Origin: an uncultured Roseibacillus sp.
Lineage (GTDB): Bacteria; Verrucomicrobiota; Verrucomicrobiia; Verrucomicrobiales; Akkermansiaceae
Direction of reading: 5' to 3'
Assembly (NCBI GenBank): GCA_937949965.1
Contig: CALFBF010000099.1
Span: 1 to 51,290, forward strand
Length of the DNA stretch: 51,290 nt
The notes under the pieces were generated by a model. That model was not told the origin of the DNA. It searched no databases and was given only the letters and a program-made list of their open reading frames with translations. Both the position numbers and the translations under genes were made by a program. This document shows, piece by piece, positions 25,783 through 36,541 of the stretch. Positions within the stretch are counted from its first letter, which is position 1. Every line of letters starts with the position of its first letter.

Positions 25783-27723
25783 ATGAGCACTGAGCCCATT
25801 ACCGCCCCTACTTTGGAAGAACTCGCCCCTCTTTTCCCCAACTTTGCACTCAATAGCTTCATCGCTCAAGGTGGTATGGGCTCTGTTTATCTCGCCACTC
25901 AGATTTCTCTAGAACGACAGGTTGCACTCAAGATTCTCCCCCGTGAATTGGGCCGAGATGCTGAGTTCCGGGACTCCTTTGCCGCCGAAGCTAAAGCGAT
26001 GGCGAAGCTGAATCACCCCAATCTAGTTGGAGTCATCGATTACGGAGAAGTCGATGGCATGCCCTTCATCATTATGGAATATGTGCCTGGCAAGTCCCTT
26101 CATCACTCCGCAAATGGGAAGCAGATCGATGCAATGGAAGCGGCTCGCATTGTGCAAAAGACCCTCAACGGGCTCCATCATGCCCACACCCACAACATCC
26201 TCCATCGCGATGTCAAACCAGAGAACATTCTGCTCGATTCAGACAATGCGGAACCTAAGCTGGGGGACTTTGGTCTCGCGATAAGTTCATCCGAAGGAAG
26301 TAATGATAGCTTGCTCTACGGGACTCCAGGCTATGCCGCCCCCGAGGTCTATCAAGGACAGCCCGACGCCCGCTCAGACGTCTACGCTGCAGCAGTAGTT
26401 CTCTATGAATTGCTGACTGGTAAGATGCCAGAGTCTCCCTACCAGCATCCATCTAGTCTCTCTTCTTGCGATCAAAGGTTCGACGCGTTGATGGCCAAAG
26501 CGCTCCAACTAGAGGGTGACGCGAGATACCAAACGGCACAAGAATTTGCGGAAGCTCTAGCAACCATTCGCCAACAACCCTTAGTAACTAAACTCGCCAC
26601 TGGCCCCATTCTCTCTTCCCCATCGCAATCGTCAGCAACTAGGCCCTCTCTGACCAAGACCCGACCTACTCCTGCGAAAAGGGGAAATGGAGGACTCTTT
26701 GCAACCGTCGCCATCACGCTCGTAGCCGTAGTCGGCAGCCTCACTTTTCTCCTTACGAAAATGAAATCGGCCAATGCGAAGACTGAACAAGCTCTCATTG
26801 CTCAAAAACAATTGAGTGAAAGCTCTCCTGACGACGCAGGGTTGGTTTTCGCAACAAAGGAAGAGATGGCTAAAAAGGACGAGCTCGCTCCAAAAGCACC
26901 TTCTGCTACCCGTTACCAGAATATCCTCGCAGAGAAGCGAAGCTTAATTACCGAAAATTCAGGCGATCTCATCTCTCGGCATACTCAACATAACCAAGCT
27001 TTGCAGGATAATATTGAGCAACTCAAACAAACCGCACAAAAAGTTCTCGCGCAACAAGACGGTCTCTCCTCAACAGTCATTCAGAAAAGAGAGCAAGGTC
27101 TCGCCCAGCTCTCCACTCGTTTCACCAATCTAGGGAACCTTCCTGAAAAGCTCAAAGAATCTCTCCCTCCTGCGCTGAGAAATCTGAGTAACAACCAAAA
27201 GGAAATGCGAGCTATCGTTACTAAAGCCCTTGAATCCCAAGAACGGCTTAATCAAGAATTCGACAAGGCGCTGCAACCTCACCTCACCAAATATACACAC
27301 ACAATCCGACAAGAGGCAGAGAGAATGGAGCAAGAAGGGCACCTCTCCGATGCGGACTACTTAGAAAAAGAAGCCCTCGCTGCCGAGTCGAGCTCCACTT
27401 ACTTTCTCGCGATTGTTCTCAAAGATTACCTTCAAGTGGAGAAACCAAAAATTACCCAAAAGTCTCTCGCGAGCAAGCTCCTCGGCGACTGGGAAAACCG
27501 AACGAAGAAGTACTCTTTTTCTCTTCTCGAAAACGGCGTTGCTAAAAATAAGAATAGACAAGGAACTTGGGAAATTGCTGAACAAACAATCACGATCACT
27601 TGGAAGCAAAGAACCGATACATTGGAATTTACCGATGACCATTATAACAGGCTTAAAGGAACAAATTCTCTAGGGCGAAACTGTAACTACTCACGTGTCG
27701 AAAGTCTTGCTCACGCCAAATAA
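25783..27723 (+). CDS. Transmembrane Ser/Thr protein kinase with periplasmic coiled coil and small C-terminal beta domain
   Basis: A Hanks-type kinase occupies residues 25 to about 265. It has the glycine loop GGMGSVY, ATP lysine K50 (VALKIL), catalytic D143 in HRDVKPEN, D162 of DFG and the YGTPGYAAPEV activation-loop end. A basic Pro/Thr linker leads to a membrane helix (LFATVAITLVAVVGSLTFLL, about 305-324). The outer part is largely coiled coil. It ends in a WENRTKKYSFSLLENG to TITITWKQR segment that resembles small beta domains binding ligands or peptidoglycan fragments. The kinase is probably an envelope sensor. Downstream, 61 bp away, is the giant uvrA, but co-regulation is not shown. 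Confidence 0.9.
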   Translation: MSTEPITAPTLEELAPLFPNFALNSFIAQGGMGSVYLATQISLERQVALKILPRELGRDAEFRDSFAAEAKAMAKLNHPNLVGVIDYGEVDGMPFIIMEYVPGKSLHHSANGKQIDAMEAARIVQKTLNGLHHAHTHNILHRDVKPENILLDSDNAEPKLGDFGLAISSSEGSNDSLLYGTPGYAAPEVYQGQPDARSDVYAAAVVLYELLTGKMPESPYQHPSSLSSCDQRFDALMAKALQLEGDARYQTAQEFAEALATIRQQPLVTKLATGPILSSPSQSSATRPSLTKTRPTPAKRGNGGLFATVAITLVAVVGSLTFLLTKMKSANAKTEQALIAQKQLSESSPDDAGLVFATKEEMAKKDELAPKAPSATRYQNILAEKRSLITENSGDLISRHTQHNQALQDNIEQLKQTAQKVLAQQDGLSSTVIQKREQGLAQLSTRFTNLGNLPEKLKESLPPALRNLSNNQKEMRAIVTKALESQERLNQEFDKALQPHLTKYTHTIRQEAERMEQEGHLSDADYLEKEALAAESSSTYFLAIVLKDYLQVEKPKITQKSLASKLLGDWENRTKKYSFSLLENGVAKNKNRQGTWEIAEQTITITWKQRTDTLEFTDDHYNRLKGTNSLGRNCNYSRVESLAHAK

Positions 27724-27784
27724 TCTCCTGGCTCCAGAGGAACAAATCATTAGCCAAGAAGCAGGACACGGCTAGGCTACCGCC

Positions 27785-30700
27785 GTGCCAGCAAAAAAGA
27801 GCGTTCGCAAGAGAACTACCAAAACTGCAAAAAAGACTGCGGTAAGCAAAGAGCGGATGGACTCGATCCAAGTCCGTGGCGCTCGCCAGCATAACCTTAA
27901 GGGCTTCGATGTCGATCTTCCGCTCGACAAGCTCACTGTAGTGACTGGACCCTCAGGCTCAGGGAAGTCTTCCTTTGCCTTCCACACTCTCTACGCCGAG
28001 GGGCAAAGACGTTATGTAGAGACCTTTTCTCCCTACGTCCGGCAGTTCTTTGATCGCATGGATAAGCCTGCAGTAGATCGCATCGATCACATCCCCCCTG
28101 CGATCGCCATTGAGCAGAAAAATCAGATCCGAACCACCCGTTCAACAGTCGGTACTCTTACCGAGATTAACGACTACTTGAAGCTCCTCTTCCCGCGACT
28201 CGCAATTGGTTACCATCCCAAAACTGGTAAGGAAATTGCACCAGACTCTCCTAACAGCGCCACGGATTGGACGATAAAGCAGTTCAATAACGAAGCTGTT
28301 CTGATCACCTTTCCGGTGCCCATTCCGGAGCAGACTCCCAACGAAGAGCTCTTCCCTTTTCTGCAAGCACAAGGGTATCTCCGCATTCTCCTCCCAGACG
28401 GGACGGTGCAGCGAACTGACGATGACCTTAGTAGCAAAAAATTTCTAAGACAGAGATCGATCCGTGTGATTCAGGATCGAGTCAAGGCTACCACCCGCAA
28501 CCGTTCACGGCTCTTTGAGGCCTTTGAAGCGGCCCTCCGTCTCGGCAAAGGGGAAACTTCTGTCCACCTGTTAGGATCTGATAGTCATCACCACTTCTCT
28601 ACCAGTTGGGCGCCGCTCCAGAAACCCACCTCCGCTCTCTTCACCTTCAATAATCCACTCGGAGCCTGCCCAGAGTGCCGAGGTTTTGGGCGCGTGATTG
28701 GCATTGACCTTCAGAAGGCCGTTCCCAATCCCGCTCTTTCGATAGCAGAGGGATGCGTGAAGCCCTTCCAAGGAGAGCGCGGGGAGGAATGTCAACGTGA
28801 CCTCGAAAACCTTGCCCCGGAAGTTGGCATCGACCTACACGAACCCTACCGCGACCTCACCCCTGATCAACAGGACTGGATTCTCTATGGCGAAGGCGGC
28901 GGCACCACCAATCCCGATAGTCTATGGGCTGAAGGCAAGTGGTATGGTGTGAGAGGATTCTTCGATTGGATGGAGACAAAGTCCTACAAGATGCACGTCC
29001 GTATCTTCCTTGCGCGCTACCGCAACTACACCGAGTGCGTTGCTTGCCGAGGACGCCGTCTCCGGCCAGAGGCTCTTGCCTTCAAAATCCATCAAAAAAC
29101 TCTCCCCGACCTCTGGCGCCTCCCCATCGACGAGTTATCCCAGTTCATGGATCAACTCGCGGCACCCAAGGGCGATCGGACACTAGCTCTCATCCTAGAC
29201 GAGATAACAAGTCGCTTGACCTACTTACAAGAAGTCGGGCTCAGCTACCTCACCCTTGACCGACCTGCCCGCACACTGAGTGGTGGGGAAATTGCACGCG
29301 TCAACCTCACCACCTGTCTCGGCACTAGCCTCTCACAGACGCTTTTCGTGCTAGATGAACCGACCGTCGGACTCCATCCCCGAGACATCGACGCCCTTAT
29401 CCGAGTGATGCATGACCTTCGCAACAAGGGCAACACTTTACTCGTAGTCGAACACGACGAGGCTGTGATGCACGCAGCGGACAACCTCTTGGACATCGGC
29501 CCCCACTCGGGACAACATGGAGGAGAACTGGTCTACCAAGGCCAAGTCCCTAAAGGAAAGCGTCTGACCACAGCACAGAAAAAATCGATTACGCTCCCCT
29601 ATCTCTTGGGCGAAAAAGCCATCCCTCTACCCAAGCAGAGACGAACTCCTCAAGATTTTCTCAATCTAACAGGCATCAACAAGAATAACCTTCGCGACGT
29701 TGATTTCTCTCTCCCCCTCGGTCTCTTTTCCTGTCTCACCGGAGTATCGGGAAGTGGCAAGTCGACCCTTGCTCACGACGCTCTCTATCTGAATCTTTGC
29801 AAAGAACTCGGCCAAGATTGCGAAGAAGACCCGGCCCCGATCCGAGCTCTCGAATTTCCGCGAGGTCAGTTCCAATCCGTGCAACTCGTCGACCAGACCC
29901 CACTCGCCAAAACACCAAAATCAACCCCAGCCGTTTATCTGGGAGCCTTCGAGGCGATTCGACAGCTCTTCACTCTTACTCCGGAGGCTAAGGCGGCAGC
30001 TCTGAAGCCCGGCTTCTTCTCTTTCAACTCCGGGGCAGGTCGTTGCGAACGCTGCATGGGTAATGGCTTTGAGAAGGTGGAGATGCAGTTCCTATCTGAT
30101 CTCTACCTAACTTGTCCCGAATGCGAGGGCAAACGCTACCATCAAAGCGCCTTAGAATACACTTACGATTCACATAGTATTTCTCATATTCTGGAATTCA
30201 CTATCGACGAGTTTGTCACTTGGGCAGCCATTCCGAATGAGGAAGCGAGCAAAAGAGAGAAGACGCTTCTCGCAAAAGCGATCACGCTTTTACAACCGCT
30301 CATTGATGTTGGGCTTGGTTATCTCCGCCTCGGCCAACCGCTCAATACCCTCTCAGGTGGTGAGTCACAACGACTGAAGCTATGCCAACTGCTTGGCAAC
30401 CAACACAAGGGCCAACGCTCAATCCTCATTCTGGACGAACCCACGACTGGCCTACACTTCTCCGACATTGAACGCTTGCTCATTATCTTCCAGCGACTCG
30501 TCGAGAACGGGCACACCCTCCTCGTCATTGAGCATAATCTCGACGTCATTAAGTGCGCAGATCACCTCATCGACCTCGGGCCCTCCGCTGGAGTCCATGG
30601 CGGAGAGGTCGTCGCCACGGGCACGCCAGAAGAAGTCGCGATGCGAAAAACCTTCACCGGTCAATATCTCGCGCCACTGCTCGGAAAGAAAACGAAGAAC

Positions 30701-33322
30701 GCTCACACAAAAGCAAAAGGGACTCTCAAAAAAGCGCCCGCAGCCAAGAATGTCATCACCATCCAGGGCGCACGCCACCATAATCTCAAGGACATCACTC
30801 TCGAGATTCCTCGCGACGAGATGGTAGTGGTCACTGGCCTCTCAGGGAGCGGAAAGTCCACCCTGGCCTTCGATCTTGTTTTCGCAGAAGGGCAGCGTCG
30901 CTTCCTCGACTCCATGTCGCCCTATGCCCGTCAATTCGCGGAACAGTTAGAAAAACCAGACGTCGATAAAATCTCCGGTCTTCCCCCTACCGTCGCCATT
31001 GAGCAACGAGTATCGCGAGGAGGGGGTAAATCAACCGTTGCGACCATTACCGAACTCTATCACTTCCTTCGTCTTCTCTTTGCCAAAGTGGGCATCCAGC
31101 ACTGCCCGGTTTCGGGAGAACCGGTTATCACTCAGACCGAAGACACCATTCTGCAAAGACTGAAAGCAGAAGCCAAGAAAGGAAAGATAAGCCTACTCGC
31201 ACCCGTCATCCGTGGTCGCAAGGGCTATCACACCGACGTGGCGGCATGGGCTGGACGACAGGGATATACTAAGCTTCTCGTAGATAATCAGCTTAAGGAC
31301 GTGGAAGGATTCCAACGTCTCGAACGCTTTGTCGAACATGATATCGATGTCGTGCTCTACGAAGCAAAGACTTCCGCAACGAATAAAAAAGAAAGCGCCG
31401 AACTCGCCCAAAAACTCACCGAAGCGCTCCGAGTGGGAAAAGGAAGCTGCCGCCTTCTCACTGCCGACAAGAAACTCATCCCCCTCTCGACTGCACGAGT
31501 TTCCCCCACAACTGGACGCTCTTTTGAAGAACCAGATCCCAGTCACTTCTCCTTCAACTCCCCCCGAGGTTGGTGCCGTGAATGTCGAGGCTATGGCCAC
31601 ATCACCACTAGTCGAAACAGAATCGACACCGCAGCCTTCAACTCCGTCTCCGAGGCTGAGATTGATTATGATCGCAAACTCGACCGAACAGATGAAGATG
31701 AGCTCATCATCTGCCCCGGCTGTTACGGCACGAGACTTAACGAAGCGGCTCGACACGTCTATCTGCAAGGAACCCTCTCCCTCCCCGCATTAGCTTCCCT
31801 CTCGGTGGTGGAGGCAAAAGAAGCCATTGAGCAGCTCGCCTTCGCGGGACGAGACAAGCTCATTGCGCGCGATATTCTTCCCGAGCTGACTCAACGACTG
31901 CACTTCCTCGACGAGGTCGGGCTAGGCTACCTCTCCCTCGATCGTTCGGCAAATACGCTCTCGGGAGGCGAGGCCCAACGCATCCGGCTTGCCGCTCAGC
32001 TAGGGTCTAATCTGCGCGGAGTTCTCTACGTGCTCGATGAACCCACAATCGGTCTCCACCCTCGTGATAATGTAAAACTGTTAGAGACGCTACGGCTGCT
32101 CCAACAGAAAGGGAACTCCCTCCTCATCGTCGAACATGATGATGAAACCATGGCTCAGGCCGATCACCAAATTCACCTCGGCCCCGGCGCCGGTCGCCTC
32201 GGTGGCGAACTCATGCCAATCCCTCGATTGAACGAACACGCTCACGAACCTAACAACTCTTTTCCCAAAGCTCCACGACGCAAACTCCCAGCCGCTAACT
32301 CGCGCACTGGTTGGCTCAAGCTCAAAGGCTGCACTCATAACAATCTCAAAACAATTGACGCCGCCTTTCCCCTTGCTCGCCTCACTGTTCTCACAGGAGT
32401 CTCAGGATGCGGTAAATCTTCTCTGATGCGAGGGACACTGAAGCCGGCTTTTGACTCTCAGACCAAGAAAGCAATCAATAAGACGTGGAAATCCTTGAGC
32501 GGTTTCAACAGCATCAAGGCTTGTTACGAAGTAGACCAGACCCCGATTGGAAAGACCTCGCGTTCTTGCCCTGCAACCTACGTCAAACTCTTCGACGAAA
32601 TTCGTAAACTCTTTGCCCTACTACCAGAGGCCCGCATGCGAGGCTTCGAGGCCGGGCGCTTTTCCTTTAATAATAAAGAAGGTCAATGCCCCGATTGCAA
32701 AGGAAACGGGCGCATCAAGCTTGAGATGGACTTCCTCCCTGCCACTTGGATCGACTGCGAAGCCTGCCAAGGCGATCGCTACAATCCCGCGACTCTCGAA
32801 GTCTACTATAACAGCCGTAATATTGGGGAAGTGCTTCACATGACCATCGCAGAAGCGGCCGACTTCTTCGCTGCGGTTCCTAAGCTCAGCAAAACACTCC
32901 GCCTCCTCGCCGACACCGGGCTCGGCTACCTCCAGCTGGGTCAACCCAGCCCTACCCTCTCTGGCGGTGAAGCCCAGCGCATCAAGCTGGTCTCTCAGCT
33001 CATTAAAGGCCGCTCGCCCAAAGCCGCTCTCTCAGGAATCAAGCAGGCCAATCTCTATCTCATCGAAGAACCCAGTATTGGTCTCCACGCCGACGATGTC
33101 TCCAAGCTCATCGACGTCCTCCACCGTCTCGTTGATGAAGGGCACACCGTAGTCGTCATTGAACACCACATGGATCTCGCTGCTCAGGCCGACTACCTGA
33201 TCGACATTGGTCCCGAAGCTGGACTTAACGGCGGGACAGTCGTGGCCCAAGGCACTCCCGAAGAAGTAGCCCGATCTCGCTCCTCGCGAACCGCCCCTTT
33301 CCTCAAAAAATCTCTCGCTTAA
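27785..33322 (+). CDS. uvrA: Double-length UvrA (excinuclease ABC subunit A, four ATPase sites)
   Basis: At 1845 residues this is two UvrA proteins fused head to tail. UvrA finds bulky DNA damage and loads UvrB. Four P-loops are visible at residues 55, 653, 1018 and 1538 ([36 protein letters not shown]). Four ABC signatures lie near 498, 856, 1392 and 1725 ([27 protein letters not shown] twice). Paired CxxC zinc fingers occur in each half (CPEC/CVAC, CERC/CPEC, CREC/CPGC, CPDC/CEAC). The start is a GTG giving a lysine-rich tail; the ATG 24 codons later is an alternative. Long UvrA forms are known in some phyla. Whether it replaces or supplements a normal UvrA cannot be told here. Confidence 0.93.
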   Translation: MPAKKSVRKRTTKTAKKTAVSKERMDSIQVRGARQHNLKGFDVDLPLDKLTVVTGPSGSGKSSFAFHTLYAEGQRRYVETFSPYVRQFFDRMDKPAVDRIDHIPPAIAIEQKNQIRTTRSTVGTLTEINDYLKLLFPRLAIGYHPKTGKEIAPDSPNSATDWTIKQFNNEAVLITFPVPIPEQTPNEELFPFLQAQGYLRILLPDGTVQRTDDDLSSKKFLRQRSIRVIQDRVKATTRNRSRLFEAFEAALRLGKGETSVHLLGSDSHHHFSTSWAPLQKPTSALFTFNNPLGACPECRGFGRVIGIDLQKAVPNPALSIAEGCVKPFQGERGEECQRDLENLAPEVGIDLHEPYRDLTPDQQDWILYGEGGGTTNPDSLWAEGKWYGVRGFFDWMETKSYKMHVRIFLARYRNYTECVACRGRRLRPEALAFKIHQKTLPDLWRLPIDELSQFMDQLAAPKGDRTLALILDEITSRLTYLQEVGLSYLTLDRPARTLSGGEIARVNLTTCLGTSLSQTLFVLDEPTVGLHPRDIDALIRVMHDLRNKGNTLLVVEHDEAVMHAADNLLDIGPHSGQHGGELVYQGQVPKGKRLTTAQKKSITLPYLLGEKAIPLPKQRRTPQDFLNLTGINKNNLRDVDFSLPLGLFSCLTGVSGSGKSTLAHDALYLNLCKELGQDCEEDPAPIRALEFPRGQFQSVQLVDQTPLAKTPKSTPAVYLGAFEAIRQLFTLTPEAKAAALKPGFFSFNSGAGRCERCMGNGFEKVEMQFLSDLYLTCPECEGKRYHQSALEYTYDSHSISHILEFTIDEFVTWAAIPNEEASKREKTLLAKAITLLQPLIDVGLGYLRLGQPLNTLSGGESQRLKLCQLLGNQHKGQRSILILDEPTTGLHFSDIERLLIIFQRLVENGHTLLVIEHNLDVIKCADHLIDLGPSAGVHGGEVVATGTPEEVAMRKTFTGQYLAPLLGKKTKNAHTKAKGTLKKAPAAKNVITIQGARHHNLKDITLEIPRDEMVVVTGLSGSGKSTLAFDLVFAEGQRRFLDSMSPYARQFAEQLEKPDVDKISGLPPTVAIEQRVSRGGGKSTVATITELYHFLRLLFAKVGIQHCPVSGEPVITQTEDTILQRLKAEAKKGKISLLAPVIRGRKGYHTDVAAWAGRQGYTKLLVDNQLKDVEGFQRLERFVEHDIDVVLYEAKTSATNKKESAELAQKLTEALRVGKGSCRLLTADKKLIPLSTARVSPTTGRSFEEPDPSHFSFNSPRGWCRECRGYGHITTSRNRIDTAAFNSVSEAEIDYDRKLDRTDEDELIICPGCYGTRLNEAARHVYLQGTLSLPALASLSVVEAKEAIEQLAFAGRDKLIARDILPELTQRLHFLDEVGLGYLSLDRSANTLSGGEAQRIRLAAQLGSNLRGVLYVLDEPTIGLHPRDNVKLLETLRLLQQKGNSLLIVEHDDETMAQADHQIHLGPGAGRLGGELMPIPRLNEHAHEPNNSFPKAPRRKLPAANSRTGWLKLKGCTHNNLKTIDAAFPLARLTVLTGVSGCGKSSLMRGTLKPAFDSQTKKAINKTWKSLSGFNSIKACYEVDQTPIGKTSRSCPATYVKLFDEIRKLFALLPEARMRGFEAGRFSFNNKEGQCPDCKGNGRIKLEMDFLPATWIDCEACQGDRYNPATLEVYYNSRNIGEVLHMTIAEAADFFAAVPKLSKTLRLLADTGLGYLQLGQPSPTLSGGEAQRIKLVSQLIKGRSPKAALSGIKQANLYLIEEPSIGLHADDVSKLIDVLHRLVDEGHTVVVIEHHMDLAAQADYLIDIGPEAGLNGGTVVAQGTPEEVARSRSSRTAPFLKKSLA

Positions 33323-33370
33323 ACTGCTTTCCACTATCCAACTCCGGCCCCCCTCCCTAGATTCTCGACC

Positions 33371-34759
33371 ATGAAAGAAGGCTCCATTACTTGCCCCAAT
33401 TGCGACCACCGCTTCGAACTTTCCGATGCTTTACAGAGTGAAATCCGCGAACAGTTAGAAGGTCAACTTAAGCAGGAGTTCATTCAACGAGAAATGGAAT
33501 TGAAACAGCGTAGTAAAGCGCTCAAGAGCCAAGCCGCACAGCTCGCTGACAGTCAGGAGAAAGTCGACGAACTCGTGGCTGCTAAGCTGGAGAAACAAGC
33601 CCAGGAACTGGAAGCTGCTGCGGCCAAGAAGCTCGAAAGTAAATATGGGCAACGAATGAAGGAGCTTGAGACTTCGCTTAACGAACAAAGCGAAGAATCT
33701 AAAAAAAGATTAGCGGAAGCCGAGCAGAAAGCAGCTCTGAAAGCCTCGGAACACTTTCAGCATCAGCTCAAAGAACTGCAAGAAACAGCCGCCGAAAAAG
33801 ACGCGAGCTTGAAAGCACTGCGTGAACAAGAAGTGGCTCTTCGCAAGAAACAGCGCGAGCTCACCAAAGCAAGTGAAGAGGCAGAGCTAGCGCTCCAACG
33901 CAAGCTCGACGAAGAGAGAAAAGCGATTGGTAAAGAAGTGACCGAGAAACTGAGCGAACAGTATCGTCTCAAGGAACTTGAAAAGGATCAGATGATTCGC
34001 AGCCTGAAGAGTTCGGTCGAGGACATGAAACGAAAGGCCGAACAAGGTTCGATGGAAAGCCAAGGCGAAGCCCTCGAAATCGACCTTGAGGAGCAACTGA
34101 CGCAAGCCTTCCCACATGACGAAATCAAGCCTGTCTCCAAAGGAGTGCGTGGAGCCGACATCGTGCAAACGGTGCGCTCTCAACTCTCCCACGATTGCGG
34201 CATCATTCTCTGGGAAACCAAGAATACGAAGACGTGGAGCGACGCTTGGCTCACAAAGTTTAAGGACGATATGCAAGAAGCCCGCGCGGTGTTAGGCATC
34301 TTTGTCTCTGTTGTATTACCTCCTAGCATCAAGCGTTTCGGTCGGATTAACGGAGTCTGGGTTTCCGATCCCGCTTCCGCGCTTTCATTAGCACTCGCGC
34401 TACGGGAGCAGCTCCTCGTTGTGAATCGAGAGCAGCTGGCATCAGTCGGTAAAAACGAAAAAATGGAGATGCTCTATCAGTATCTCGCCGGCACTCAATT
34501 CCAGCAAAAGATCACTGGTATCGTCGAAGCCTTCGAATCGATGCAACTGCAAATCATCCGTGAAAAACGAGCAATGGAGAAGCAGTGGAAAGAGCGCGAA
34601 AAACAAATCGAGCGGGTCGTTAAAAACACCGTGGGACTCTACGGCGACATGCAAGGAATCATCGGAGGACAAATTCCATCCATCCCAGCTCTCGAACTAG
34701 ATGATACCATCGAAGAGCCTTCGCTTAAGAAAGCCGATTTCACCCTGGAAGGGCCGTAA
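33371..34759 (+). CDS. DUF2130 protein with N-terminal zinc finger and coiled coil
   Basis: Residues 8-11 form a CPNC knuckle with no obvious second pair. Residues about 25-225 are one long coiled coil (repeated Lys/Glu/Gln/Leu heptads such as KQRSKALKSQAAQLADSQEK). The C-terminal DUF2130 region includes SKGVRGADIVQTVR, GIILWETKNTKTWSDAWL and GRINGVWVSDP. The ETKNTKTW segment resembles the E-x-K motif of restriction-endonuclease-like nucleases such as RmuC, so a DNA-processing role is plausible but unproven. It lies 48 bp after uvrA on the same strand, which strengthens a repair or recombination link. It is followed by a clear terminator. Confidence 0.85.
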   Translation: MKEGSITCPNCDHRFELSDALQSEIREQLEGQLKQEFIQREMELKQRSKALKSQAAQLADSQEKVDELVAAKLEKQAQELEAAAAKKLESKYGQRMKELETSLNEQSEESKKRLAEAEQKAALKASEHFQHQLKELQETAAEKDASLKALREQEVALRKKQRELTKASEEAELALQRKLDEERKAIGKEVTEKLSEQYRLKELEKDQMIRSLKSSVEDMKRKAEQGSMESQGEALEIDLEEQLTQAFPHDEIKPVSKGVRGADIVQTVRSQLSHDCGIILWETKNTKTWSDAWLTKFKDDMQEARAVLGIFVSVVLPPSIKRFGRINGVWVSDPASALSLALALREQLLVVNREQLASVGKNEKMEMLYQYLAGTQFQQKITGIVEAFESMQLQIIREKRAMEKQWKEREKQIERVVKNTVGLYGDMQGIIGGQIPSIPALELDDTIEEPSLKKADFTLEGP

Positions 34760-34835
34760 ATGCTCCTTCCTCTGCCAGTTAGACTTCTCAGCGCCGAAAA
34801 AAGACAAGAATTCTAAGGAAAACATTACCTAGAAT

Positions 34836-34862
34836 CGCTCAGAAAGAAATGAGCGTTTTTTT
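34836..34862 (+). terminator. Intrinsic terminator after the DUF2130 gene
   Basis: CGCTCA (34836-34841) pairs with TGAGCG (34850-34855) across an A-rich 8-base loop, followed by TTTTTTT. It closes the kinase-uvrA-DUF2130 series. Confidence 0.85.
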
Positions 34863-35082
34863 CCGTTGCCAGAGGGTAGATTTGCTAGTGACGTAGGTCT
34901 TAGTCGGGGAAGGAGACTTCTCTGCCCTCGGCGAAAACCCAACATTCTTGCAAACAACCTCCGGCACTAGCGTTTCACAACGTTAGTGTCGGAAGCTCCT
35001 TTTAATAAAAATATTTTTCAATCTTTAAGAGCGAGGCCAACTGCAAAAATTTTCCGATTGAACACGTTCCTTCTTTAGAAAC
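34863..35082. other. Intergenic region with a long wobble-containing hairpin
   Basis: No gene is supported. The main feature is a hairpin at 34958-34995 with 17-base arms and a TCAC loop. Fifteen to sixteen of the 17 positions pair in plus-strand RNA, two of them as G-U. The same positions would be A-C mismatches in minus-strand RNA, so the structure favours a plus-strand transcript. A T- and A-rich run follows (TTTTAATAAAAATATTTTT). It could be a second terminator, a 5' leader element of the sulfatase gene, or a small RNA. Confidence 0.5.
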
Positions 35083-36504
35083 ATGCGTCTCATTTGTATA
35101 CTCCTACTATCCGCCCTCGGCCTCGCAGCTAAACCAAACATCCTCTTCATCTTCGCTGATGATCAGTGCTTCGATACTATCTCCGCCCTGAGTGATGAAA
35201 AGATCGAAACCCCAGCGCTCGACTCGCTCGTACGCGAAGGAACAAGCTTCACGAACACCTACAACATGGGTGCGTGGAATGGAGCGGTGTGCATCGCCTC
35301 CCGAACCATGATTCTCAATGGACGTACCCTCTGGCGCGCGGAGGAATTCGATAACAAAGAGGGCGCAGTCCGATTAATCGAAGGAGAACAAACTTGGCCG
35401 CAATTGTTAGAAAAAGCAGGCTACGAAACTTACTTTGCCGGTAAGTGGCATACCAAGGTCCCTCCCATCGCTATCTTTGATCACATCCGGAACCAACGCG
35501 GAGGGATGCCATTCGATGCTCCCGAGGGTTACAACCGCCCTCTCGCCGATGGTTCCGACACATGGGACCCTGCTGACCCAGCCTTTGGCGGTTTTTGGGG
35601 AGGCGGCAAACACTGGTCCGAAGTAGTGGCTGACGATGCCGAAGAGTATTTCAAAATCGCGGCAGGCTCAGACAAACCCTTCTTCTTTTATCTCTCCTTT
35701 AATGCGCCCCACGATCCACGCCAAGCACCACAAGAGTATCTCGATAAATACCCCGCCGACGAGATGATCCTCCCGGCCAACTTCCTCTCAGAATACCCGC
35801 ACATGGACTCCATGGGCATGATTCGAGAAGACGCGGGTCACACCATGTTGCGAGACGAAGCGCTTGCACCCTTCCCCCGCACCGAACACGCCGTCAAAGT
35901 CCACCGCCGTGAATACTACGCCCTCATTACCCACATGGATGCGCAAATTGGCCGCATTCTAACCGCGCTCGAAAAATCAGGAAAAAAGGAAGAGACCTAC
36001 ATCATCTTCACCGCCGATCACGGCTTGGCCTGTGGGCAGCATGGTTTGTTAGGGAAGCAGAACATGTATGAGCACAGTCTCAAACCCCCTCTCGTTCTTG
36101 TCGGAAAAGACATTCCTAAGAACGAACGCCGCGATGCCCTCGTGCACCTACAAGATGTTTTGCCCACTACGCTAGAACTCGCCGGACACGCAAAGCCTGA
36201 TTACATCGAGTTCGAAAGCCTTCTCCCGATAGCCAAGAGCGAGCCTGGTGCTAAGGGACGCGATTACATGCTGGGTTCCTACGTAGACTCGCAACGGATG
36301 ATCCGAGTCGGGGATTACAAACTGATCGTCTATCCCAAATCGAATACCCTACGCCTCTTTAACCTCACAGACGACCCTCTTGAAGTGAATGATCTCATTA
36401 ACGAGGAAAGCCAAAGCAAACGAGTTAAAGACCTCTTTGGACAACTACAAAAGCGACTCAAGGAGCATGGTGATCCCCTCGATCTGAGCTCAGTTAAAAT
36501 CTAA
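35083..36504 (+). CDS. Secreted formylglycine-dependent sulfatase
   Basis: Type I sulfatase with the modified-cysteine motif CIASR (residues 70-74, C70 the formylglycine precursor), the variant CxAxR form rather than CxPSR. The N-terminal metal-binding strand reads PNILFIFADDQCFD, and the second metal/active-site region reads IFTADHGLACGQHGLLGKQ. The precursor begins with a short signal peptide (MRLICILLLSALGLAAK). Length 473 residues is normal. It differs from the other sulfatase in this window in motif and in overall sequence, so the two probably act on different sulfated sugars. It follows a leader containing a strong hairpin. Confidence 0.93.
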   Translation: MRLICILLLSALGLAAKPNILFIFADDQCFDTISALSDEKIETPALDSLVREGTSFTNTYNMGAWNGAVCIASRTMILNGRTLWRAEEFDNKEGAVRLIEGEQTWPQLLEKAGYETYFAGKWHTKVPPIAIFDHIRNQRGGMPFDAPEGYNRPLADGSDTWDPADPAFGGFWGGGKHWSEVVADDAEEYFKIAAGSDKPFFFYLSFNAPHDPRQAPQEYLDKYPADEMILPANFLSEYPHMDSMGMIREDAGHTMLRDEALAPFPRTEHAVKVHRREYYALITHMDAQIGRILTALEKSGKKEETYIIFTADHGLACGQHGLLGKQNMYEHSLKPPLVLVGKDIPKNERRDALVHLQDVLPTTLELAGHAKPDYIEFESLLPIAKSEPGAKGRDYMLGSYVDSQRMIRVGDYKLIVYPKSNTLRLFNLTDDPLEVNDLINEESQSKRVKDLFGQLQKRLKEHGDPLDLSSVKI

Positions 36505-36541
36505 CGATTCTCTTGCTCAATGCGATTAGCGAGCTGTCAAG

